This document shows positions 26,691-33,297 of a stretch of 64,000 nucleotides of DNA, piece after piece. A model generated the notes under the pieces. That model was not told the origin of the DNA, did no database searches, and was given only the letters and a program-made list of their open reading frames with translations. The translations under genes and the position numbers were made by a program. Where the stretch lies: assembly GCF_013466605.1 (NCBI RefSeq), contig NZ_CP059162.1:3720001-3784000 (forward strand). Reading direction: 5' to 3'. The DNA is from Pseudomonas chlororaphis subsp. aurantiaca. GTDB taxonomy: Bacteria > Pseudomonadota > Gammaproteobacteria > Pseudomonadales > Pseudomonadaceae. Each line of letters starts with the position of its first letter. Within the stretch, counting starts at the first letter, position 1.

Positions 26691-27800
26691 TCAGCGGATC
26701 CATCGATAGAAATGTACGGCGTTGCGATGCGAGCCGATCACCAGGTGACCGTCATCCGTAAGCAGTGGCGAGGAATGAAAACCGCCACTGTGCTCCAGGC
26801 GCCACAGGCTCTCGCCGGTGCGTTGCGCCAGGCAATGCAGGCGCTCATCCGTGCCGACCAGCAAGGCATCGCCGGAAGGCAGCACGGTAAAGGGCGTGTA
26901 CCTGAACTCGCACTCCAGGTTGACCCGCCACAGGCATTGCAGGCTGTGCAGGTCGATCCCGTACACATGCCCGTCATTGCTGCCGACGTACGCCACCCCC
27001 TGCGGGGACAGGCTCGGGCAAGACACCACGAAGCCATCGGTGTGAAATTGCCTGAGGACCGTACCGCTTTTGGTCTCGAACACGATGATCTTGCCGTCGA
27101 CTTCCGTGCCTATGACACCACGCCCCGAGGCATGGTCGATCGCCGCGGTGCCTTCGAACCTGCCGGTTTCGGTGATTCTCCAGCGCTCCTCGCCGTCGGG
27201 CCTGAAGCACATCAGGATATTGTCGGTGCCGACGATGACATTGCCGTCCGCATCCAGTGCTGGCGAGCTGTAGAGATCGTCCTCTACCTGCTCGTCGAAC
27301 GACTGCTTCCACAGCAACCTGCCCGAGGCATGGTCAAGGGCGTACAGCGTATGATCGTAGCTGCCTGCGTAGACGATGCTTCTGGCTGGATCGATGGTCG
27401 GGCTGGCATGGAATGGCCCCTGAGCATGAAAGGCCCAGAGGCATTCGCCATCCTGGCTTATCCGGCGCAAGACATGGTCCTCGCAACCCACCACGAAACT
27501 GCCATCGTCCGACACCGCAGGAGAGCTGTAGACCGGCCCCTGGGTCGCGAAACGCCACTGGTGCGCGCCATCGCGCAGGCTGACGCACTGCAGGCTGTTG
27601 TCCCAGCAGCCGAAAACGATGCGGTCCTCGCCGATCCTGCACGGAATGCTCCATACCCGTTCGGCGCAGGGAATCGTGCGCTGATGAGTCGGCTTGACGT
27701 GCCAGTCCAGCACCGGCGTATCCCGCCATGGCCTGTAACAGCGCAGCGCCTGGTTGTTTTTGTACCATGTGCTTTGCAAATGCTCAGCGTAATCCGACAC
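26691..27800 (-). CDS. PQQ-type beta-propeller protein
   Basis: A protein of about 369 residues composed of seven or eight repeats of 38-42 residues with the PQQ-blade pattern (S-P-x-x-D-D/P-G-x-x-x-x-G ... L-x-x-x-D-x-x-G-x-x-x-W), for example SPAVSDDGSFVVG, SPTIDPARSIVYAG, SPALDADGNVIVG, CPSLSPQGVAYVG. GTG 27800 was chosen because GGGGAGG lies five bases upstream. No signal peptide or dehydrogenase residues are seen, so it is unlike periplasmic quinoproteins or BamB. A cytoplasmic propeller in an operon with a TPR protein and tailoring enzymes suggests a scaffold or an unusual enzyme. Confidence 0.82.
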   Translation of the reverse strand: MSDYAEHLQSTWYKNNQALRCYRPWRDTPVLDWHVKPTHQRTIPCAERVWSIPCRIGEDRIVFGCWDNSLQCVSLRDGAHQWRFATQGPVYSSPAVSDDGSFVVGCEDHVLRRISQDGECLWAFHAQGPFHASPTIDPARSIVYAGSYDHTLYALDHASGRLLWKQSFDEQVEDDLYSSPALDADGNVIVGTDNILMCFRPDGEERWRITETGRFEGTAAIDHASGRGVIGTEVDGKIIVFETKSGTVLRQFHTDGFVVSCPSLSPQGVAYVGSNDGHVYGIDLHSLQCLWRVNLECEFRYTPFTVLPSGDALLVGTDERLHCLAQRTGESLWRLEHSGGFHSSPLLTDDGHLVIGSHRNAVHFYRWIR

Positions 27801-27838
27801 GCCACCCTCCCCGGACACTTCCCGGTCCGTCGCGCTGC

Positions 27839-28276
27839 TTATTGGCACATTGTCCGCCTGGCGTCTTCTATGCCGCCGCCGTACTTCTCGGATATCTCGA
27901 TCTTGTAACCATTGGGATCGAGAAAATAAACCGAACGTGAAGAGTGGTATTGAACTTCATAATCGGGGAGCAACTTCACGCCGTGATCGCGTAGTTGCGC
28001 CAGAACATGGTCGAAGTCTTCCACCAAAATACCGAAGTGAGTAATTTCCAGGCCATCATTCTTTACACCCCGCCCTTCGGCATATTCATGCATGCATAAA
28101 TACAGTGTCTGATCCGCGCCAATAATCATCCAGCGGGTAAAGGCACGAATACCCACTTCCTTCACTTCGAAACCGAACACCCGCGCATAAAACGCCTGGC
28201 TTTCTTCAATATCGGCCACATCGAGCTGGATATGATCGATACCCACGATTCTGATCCTGTCGAGCGGAGCATTCAT
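27839..28276 (-). CDS. VOC-family (glyoxalase/dioxygenase-like) protein
   Basis: A 145-residue single VOC unit pair. Metal-ligand candidates are His in GIDHIQLDV, His in ITHFGILVED and Glu in GYKIEISE, the classic H-H-E arrangement, with the family motif YFLDPNGYKIEI. Such proteins include glyoxalase I, extradiol dioxygenases and FosA-type resistance enzymes. Its ATG overlaps the TPR gene's TGA (ATGA), so the two proteins are coupled in translation. Confidence 0.88.
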   Translation of the reverse strand: MNAPLDRIRIVGIDHIQLDVADIEESQAFYARVFGFEVKEVGIRAFTRWMIIGADQTLYLCMHEYAEGRGVKNDGLEITHFGILVEDFDHVLAQLRDHGVKLLPDYEVQYHSSRSVYFLDPNGYKIEISEKYGGGIEDARRTMCQ

Positions 28277-29526
28277 TGGACAAGCCCTCGATAATCATCC
28301 GGCAACAGGCCGTCGGTTTCCCAGGTATCGATATAGGATTTGAAGAACGGCAGCACTTCCGGCGAATGTTGCCGGGCTACTTCATAACCGGCGATACCGG
28401 CGGATATATTTGTCTTGTCGAGTAACAGGGTGCTCTTGAACGCGTCCAGCGCCTGGTCGAAGTTCCCCAGTTGCTGATGACAGGCACCGATCATGTATTG
28501 CGAGTAAGTCACCCGTGGAAAACCGATGTCGTAAGCCTTCTGGAAGCGTTGCAACGCGCGTTGCCATTGCCGGTCGACCACTTCGACCTCACCGGCCTCG
28601 TGATAGGAAATACTCCAGTCGGGATCGTAGGCAAGCAGCTCATCGGCCACACGCCGGGCACTTTCGACATCGCGGGCGACGTAGAGCATTTCCTTGAGCT
28701 TCGACTCGTAGACAGTCTTGCGTGCTTCCCGGGCCTCGATACTGCCGCCTCTCTCGCCGCGCAACACCGCCTCGGCATACTCTTCGGCCAGCAGCATGTA
28801 TTGCCGCGTGGTGGCGACGTCGCCCCGGGCCGCCGGCACCATGGCCAGGCCGCGATAGAACGAAGACAGCGAAACCAGATCCGCCGGCGTGGTGCTCGAG
28901 GCAATCTGCTTGACCGCCGCCTCGCCCGTGCCGATGAACCAGCGGTTCAGCTCGTCATCGATGGCATTGCCCTTGATTTTCCAGACGATCGCCTGGGAGC
29001 AGACATCCAGCACCCGGGCTGGCGACAGCCGATGGGCCTGCATGAGCGCCTTGAGTGCGGTGAAGTCGTCCTGATGCGAGGATTGCATCTCAAGACGGTT
29101 CTGAATGGCAAAGCGGGCCAGATGATAAGTCACCCGCTGATCGGGATAGAGCGCGTCATAAGGTACCTCGGCCAGTACCTGATTGGCGAAGCGGTACCGG
29201 CAGCTGGCGGCCAGGGACTGTGCCAGGCTCAGTTTCTGCACCGGCGGAGCCCATTCGCGCAGGTCCGCCAGCCACTTCAGCTTGGCGACCGGACCGTCCA
29301 TCCCGTACGAGAAAAACTCGAGCTCATCGACGCTGATGGCGTGCCGCTGCGCGACTTCGACCAGTGTCGAGGGTTCAAGAAGTTGAGGCACCCGATAAGG
29401 CACTTCATCGAAATTCTGTTCCGCCAGCCCCGCACACACAGAGCGGGACCAGTTCGTTTGATGCACGCCCGTGTCATCGTAAAAGAACACGGCGCGCGAG
29501 AATGCGTCATCCACTTTTCTGGACAT
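28273..29526 (-). CDS. TPR-like helical protein of unknown function
   Basis: A 417-residue, mostly alpha-helical protein. The C-terminal half contains TPR-like units (LLAYDPDWSISYHEAGEVEVVDRQW and SQYMIGACHQQLGNFDQAL), including the A-L-x-x-F-x-x-A pattern. The N-terminal ~190 residues are not recognised; they include WSRSVCAGLAEQNFDEVPY. No enzyme motif is visible. SD GGGAGA precedes the ATG by four bases. It is the first large gene after the 18-codon ORF and the two hairpins. TPR proteins often bind short peptides, so it may handle the short ORF's product. Confidence 0.8.
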   Translation of the reverse strand: MSRKVDDAFSRAVFFYDDTGVHQTNWSRSVCAGLAEQNFDEVPYRVPQLLEPSTLVEVAQRHAISVDELEFFSYGMDGPVAKLKWLADLREWAPPVQKLSLAQSLAASCRYRFANQVLAEVPYDALYPDQRVTYHLARFAIQNRLEMQSSHQDDFTALKALMQAHRLSPARVLDVCSQAIVWKIKGNAIDDELNRWFIGTGEAAVKQIASSTTPADLVSLSSFYRGLAMVPAARGDVATTRQYMLLAEEYAEAVLRGERGGSIEAREARKTVYESKLKEMLYVARDVESARRVADELLAYDPDWSISYHEAGEVEVVDRQWQRALQRFQKAYDIGFPRVTYSQYMIGACHQQLGNFDQALDAFKSTLLLDKTNISAGIAGYEVARQHSPEVLPFFKSYIDTWETDGLLPDDYRGLVQ

Positions 29527-29573
29527 ATCATCTCCCTATGACATGTAGGAACCGCGAGAGGTGTGATTAAAAA

Positions 29574-29600
29574 TACGGCCGAAGCAATGCTTCGGCCGTA
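29574..29600 (-). terminator. Strong hairpin with U5 tract between the short ORF and the TPR gene
   Basis: Perfect 12-bp inverted repeat TACGGCCGAAGC / GCTTCGGCCGTA around a 3-base loop. On the minus strand it is followed at once by TTTTT, the form of an intrinsic terminator. It stands 37 bp after the short ORF's stop and 47 bp before the TPR gene start, so downstream genes need read-through or antitermination. Confidence 0.75.
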
Positions 29601-29603
29601 CTT

Positions 29604-29625
29604 CACAAGACACCGGTATCTTGTG
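29604..29625 (-). promoter_or_regulatory. Second hairpin immediately before the terminator
   Basis: CACAAGATACC / GGTGTCTTGTG on the minus strand pairs over 11 positions with one G:U. It begins 12 bases after the short ORF's stop and ends three bases before the terminator stem. It could protect a short transcript or take part in attenuation. Confidence 0.55.
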
Positions 29626-29637
29626 TACAGCAGACAA

Positions 29638-29694
29638 TCAGAGGATGAACAGCGCCGAAAGGATTCGGGTCTGAACGCTTTGATATTTAATCAT
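29638..29694 (-). CDS. 18-residue peptide: candidate precursor or leader peptide
   Basis: The frame ATG...TGA encodes MIKYQSVQTRILSALFIL. GGAG lies eight bases before the ATG, an ideal ribosome binding site, and a similar GGAGAT element precedes the TPR gene. The peptide has a polar, basic first half (K3, R10) and a hydrophobic second half (ILSALFIL). It is the first ORF of the minus-strand array and is followed by two hairpins, the second terminator-like. That layout fits either an abundant precursor peptide made from a short transcript (as with pqqA or mccA) or a regulatory leader whose translation controls read-through. It matches no precursor I recognise. Confidence 0.55.
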   Translation of the reverse strand: MIKYQSVQTRILSALFIL

Positions 29695-30194
29695 TTCACT
29701 ATCTCCATGTGATTAAAGGTTGCTGCCGAGTTGCAGCGATATCAGGTCTAGTTGCCACCCCGAAAAAGGTCAAGGAAACTCATCCAAAAAAATTTATTTA
29801 GCCGAAAAGCAGTCACAGAGAAAAAACCCGCTCATCCTTTATATACTTAGAACATATACTCAACCGCACAAGAATTTAACTGAACAGTTAGAACACATAT
29901 AGAGCCCATTGTTATCAGCGACTTACTCGCGCAAACAAAATGACAACGGCGCCACTGCGACTATCCACTCGAACGGTTATCAATCGCTGCGCCGTTTCAT
30001 TTGAATGCCTATACCCACGAGCTTATCGCCGCAACAACTTGTAATACTTCGCCTTTGCTTGACGCTTTCACAAAACTCAACTAATTAAACTTCCTTCCAG
30101 AACGGTACATGGACTTGTCCGCAGACGGAAACAAGGCACATGAATGGAACTCAACAGGCTGCCCGGCAGTCGCGAAGATCAGGAGCGATCGACG
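29695..30194. promoter_or_regulatory. AT-rich divergent promoter region of the cluster
   Basis: This 500-bp gap between the short ORF (-) and the ribosomal protection gene (+) is clearly richer in A+T than its surroundings and must hold both promoters. It contains a direct repeat, TTAGAACATATA (29847) and TTAGAACACATATA (29888), starting 41 bp apart, and an inverted repeat AACGGCGC (29945) / GCGCCGTT (29989). I could not place convincing -35/-10 pairs. No coding frame here is believable. Confidence 0.5.
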
Positions 30195-32168
30195 ATGAAA
30201 TCCCTGAGCATGGGTATCCTGGCGCATGTCGATGCCGGCAAGACCAGCCTGACCGAGCGGATACTTTTCGACGCTGGCGCCAGGCCGCGCCTGGGCAGTG
30301 TGGACTCGGGCAGCACCTACACCGACAACCTGCTCCTGGAGCGTGAACGCGGCATCACCATCAGGTCCGCGGTGGCTTCGTTCGAGCTCGACGGCATCCT
30401 GGTGAACCTGCTGGACACTCCCGGGCACCCGGACTTCATCGCCGAGGTGGAGCGCACGCTGGCCTTGCTGGACATCGCCATTATCGTGGTGTCGGCGATC
30501 GAGGGGGTCCAGGCCCAGACCCGCGTACTGGTGGGCGCCCTGCAGCGACTGGCGATTCCCCATGTGTTCTTCGTCAACAAGGTCGATCGCAAGGGGGCCG
30601 ACTTCCAGCGCACCCTGGAGGCGCTCGGCAGCCACCTGAAGAGCCGGCCCCTGTCACTGGTCAGCGTGCACGATGCCGGGACTGGCCTGGCGACGGTCGA
30701 AACCAGCGATCCGGCGGCGCCCCAGGTGATGGCGCAGTGGCTGGATCTGCTGTGCGAGCATGACGAAGCCTTGCTGCACGACTATGTCAGCGCCCCTGAA
30801 GCCATTGGCAAGGCGCGCCTCGAGCGGGAGTTGCGCCAGCAACTTGGCCAAGGCCTGGTCAACCCGGTGTTCGCCGGGTCCGCCATCACCGGGGTCGGCG
30901 TCGCACAGATGATCGAGGCAATCACCCGGCTGGCCCCGGTCAAGTCTTATGACGCCAGTGCCCCTGTGCTTGCCTCGGTGTTCAAGATCGACAGAGGCTG
31001 GGGTGGGCACAAGCGCTTTCATCTCTGCATGCTGGCCGGGACCTTGCGCCTCAGGCAAACCGTCGACACGCCGCAAGGTGCGTCCAGGGTCACCGGCATT
31101 CATGTGTCCGCCAGCGGCGGCTTGCAACCCGCCACCCAGGCCACCGCAGGCCAGATTGCCTGCATCACCGGGCTCGAAGGCGTGCGCATCGGTGACCGCA
31201 TCGGCGCTTGCAGCGAGCGCGGCAAAGGCGCCCACACCTTCACCCCCCCGGCTATCGAAACCCATGTCTCCCCCGCTTCGCCGGGGCAGACCAAGGCGCT
31301 CTGGGAGGCGCTCAGTGCGCTGGCCGAGCAGGATCCACTGATCGACCTGCGAAGAAATGCCGCGGGCCAGGTGTTCGTCTCGCTGTACGGCGAGGTACAG
31401 AAAGAGATCATCCAGGCCACGCTGCAGGACGAGTACGACATCCAGGCCCTCTTCGAGGAAAGCTCGGCCATCTGCGTCGAAACGTTGCTGTCGAGCGCCG
31501 AGGGCCTGGAGTCGCTCGACGATGAAGGCAATCCCTTCCTCGCCACCGTGGGTATTCGGGTCAGTCCGGGGGCGCCGGGATCGGGCCAGACATTCATCCG
31601 CGAAGCCCATGCCGGGCTGATGCCGACGAGCTTCTACAAGGCCATCGAGGAATCGGTCTTCGAAACCCTCCGGGAAGGCCGGCATGGCTGGGCGGTGCAC
31701 GACTGCGAAGTCGCGCTGACCAGGGTCGACTATGCATCCCCCTCGAGCACGGCCGCTGATTTCCGCCACCTCACCCCCCTGGTGCTCGCTGCGGCGATCG
31801 GACGGGCCGGTACCCAGGTGTGCGAGCCGCGCAGCCAGTTCCGCATCGAGGTGCCCGCGGCGCTGAGCAGCCCAGTCCATGCCTTGCTGGCCAAGGCCGG
31901 CGCCACCCTCAACGGTGCGACCCTGAGCGGCGAGACCGTGCGCATTCAAGGCTCGATCGTCACCACGCGCATCTACCGGCTGCAACATGAAATCCCTAAC
32001 GCCACCAGCGGCCTGGGCTTCATGGAAAGCGAACTCGCCAGCTATGCGCCAGTTGCGGGAACACCCCCCTGCCGGGAGCGGACCATGGCCAACCCTTACA
32101 ACCGGCATGACTACCTTCGGCAGGTACGGCTCGGCCTGCGCATGGGCAGGCCGGCCAGCAACGCCTGA
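30195..32168 (+). CDS. TetM/OtrA-type ribosomal protection GTPase
   Basis: A 657-residue translational GTPase of the EF-G superfamily. The G motifs are AHVDAGKTSLTE (G1), RGITI (G2), DTPGH (G3), NKVD (G4) and a GSA-type G5, followed by EF-G-like domains II-V. The N-terminal run (GSVDSGSTYTDN...LERERGITIRSAVASF) follows the ribosomal protection family, above all OtrA of the oxytetracycline producer, rather than housekeeping EF-G, which has a different G1-G2 spacing and about 700 residues. Known members remove tetracycline from the 30S A site. ATG 30195 has AGGAG nine bases upstream. It is divergent from the biosynthetic array, the usual arrangement for self-resistance. Confidence 0.92.
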   Translation: MKSLSMGILAHVDAGKTSLTERILFDAGARPRLGSVDSGSTYTDNLLLERERGITIRSAVASFELDGILVNLLDTPGHPDFIAEVERTLALLDIAIIVVSAIEGVQAQTRVLVGALQRLAIPHVFFVNKVDRKGADFQRTLEALGSHLKSRPLSLVSVHDAGTGLATVETSDPAAPQVMAQWLDLLCEHDEALLHDYVSAPEAIGKARLERELRQQLGQGLVNPVFAGSAITGVGVAQMIEAITRLAPVKSYDASAPVLASVFKIDRGWGGHKRFHLCMLAGTLRLRQTVDTPQGASRVTGIHVSASGGLQPATQATAGQIACITGLEGVRIGDRIGACSERGKGAHTFTPPAIETHVSPASPGQTKALWEALSALAEQDPLIDLRRNAAGQVFVSLYGEVQKEIIQATLQDEYDIQALFEESSAICVETLLSSAEGLESLDDEGNPFLATVGIRVSPGAPGSGQTFIREAHAGLMPTSFYKAIEESVFETLREGRHGWAVHDCEVALTRVDYASPSSTAADFRHLTPLVLAAAIGRAGTQVCEPRSQFRIEVPAALSSPVHALLAKAGATLNGATLSGETVRIQGSIVTTRIYRLQHEIPNATSGLGFMESELASYAPVAGTPPCRERTMANPYNRHDYLRQVRLGLRMGRPASNA

Positions 32169-32185
32169 TCACCTCGGCCCCGGGT

Positions 32186-33154
32186 TCAGACCACGGGCGC
32201 GGCGCTTACCTGGTTCAACTGATACAGATCGGCCTGCGACAGCTGCAACTGCGGGGCCGCCATGATCTCCCGCAGTTGCTCGACCGAGCTGGCTCCCACC
32301 ACGGGTGCGACCACGGCGGGGCGAGACAACAGCCAGGCCAGGGCAACCTGGGTGCAGCTGCTGTCGCGCTCCTGGGCGATCCGCCGCAGCACCTCGAGGG
32401 CCTGCCAGTTCCGGGCGTTGAAGTAGTCTCGCTGCACGCCCGCCGCGCGAGGCGAGCCCGGCAAGGCTGCCTGCTGTTGGTAGCGGCCGCAGAGAAAGCC
32501 CTTGGCCAAGGGGTTGTAGGGCAACAGACCGACCCCCTCCTCCACGCACAGCGGCTGCAGTTCGGACTCGATTCGATCACGCTCCAGCAGGTTGTAGCGT
32601 TCCTGGACGCTGACATAGCCCGCCAGGGCCGAGCGCTCGCTGATCGCCAGCGACTTCATCAACCGCCAGGCCTTGAAGTTGGAGCACCCCACATAACGAA
32701 CCAGCCCACGCTGCACCAGATGGTCGAAGGCCCGTAGCGTCTCCTCCACCGGGACATCGTCGTAGTCGTCATGCGCCTGATACAGGTCGATGCAGTCGAC
32801 TTGCAAGCGGCTCAAGGAACCTTCGACAGCCTTGACGATATGCCGCCAGGAAAGCCCCTGGTCATTCGGCCCTGGCCCCATGCGCCCGGACACCTTGGTC
32901 GACAGCAGCACCTCGTGCCGCTTGGTCGTGGTCTGCAACCAGCGCCCGACGAACTCCTCCGAGGCCTTGCCCCCCACCCCGTCGGCAAAGACCGGATAGA
33001 CATCGGCGGTGTCGATCAGGTTGCCGCCTGACTCGACGTAGGTATCGAACAACCTGCGCGATGTCGCTTCATCCACCCACCAGTCGCATTGCGCGGTTCC
33101 CAGCGCAATGGCGGAAACCTTCAGCCCTGAACGGCCAAGACGCCTGTAATCCAT
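32186..33154 (-). CDS. Aldo/keto reductase
   Basis: A 322-residue (beta/alpha)8 NADPH oxidoreductase. The catalytic tetrad is visible: Asp in LIDTADVYPV, Tyr in DVYPVF, Lys in LLSTKVSG and His in LYQAHDDYD. The NADPH loop lies in VVGASSVEQL near the C-terminus. It belongs to the YajO/YghZ-like group. It is convergent with the ribosomal protection gene (17 bp between stops), so membership of the cluster is possible but not shown. Confidence 0.9.
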   Translation of the reverse strand: MDYRRLGRSGLKVSAIALGTAQCDWWVDEATSRRLFDTYVESGGNLIDTADVYPVFADGVGGKASEEFVGRWLQTTTKRHEVLLSTKVSGRMGPGPNDQGLSWRHIVKAVEGSLSRLQVDCIDLYQAHDDYDDVPVEETLRAFDHLVQRGLVRYVGCSNFKAWRLMKSLAISERSALAGYVSVQERYNLLERDRIESELQPLCVEEGVGLLPYNPLAKGFLCGRYQQQAALPGSPRAAGVQRDYFNARNWQALEVLRRIAQERDSSCTQVALAWLLSRPAVVAPVVGASSVEQLREIMAAPQLQLSQADLYQLNQVSAAPVV

Positions 33155-33297
33155 GATCGATCCTTACTTCCCTGTGGTATTGGTTCCATGCATCCGCGGC
33201 GCAGTATAGTCGCGGCCGCCTCTGGCGCTCCCGCCCTCGCGCGATGATGTGGCGCAGCGACAGCGAGACAAACAAGCGTCAATCAGGCGCCTGCCGT

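Noticed and set aside
25965..27908. 647-codon plus-strand frame
   Set aside because: It lies opposite the methyltransferase and propeller genes, both of which have clear motifs and SD sequences. The plus translation has no recognisable domain.
29638..29694. Short ORF as PqqA
   Set aside because: PqqA carries a conserved E-x3-Y pair and lies beside pqqBCDE. Neither is present; the nearby PQQ-type propeller only shares the repeat fold.
29720..29902. 60-codon plus-strand frame in the AT-rich promoter region
   Set aside because: Weak TTG start, no SD, no homology and low-complexity Lys/Gln content; the region is better explained as promoter DNA.
19882..33154. Cluster as a standard lanthipeptide, lasso peptide, NRPS or polyketide locus
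   Set aside because: No LanM/LanB, lasso cyclase, adenylation/condensation, ketosynthase, radical SAM or YcaO protein is encoded.
19882..33154. Cluster carried by a transposon or integrative element
   Set aside because: No transposase, integrase, tRNA attachment site or terminal repeats are visible; only the broken NTF2-like gene hints at insertion.
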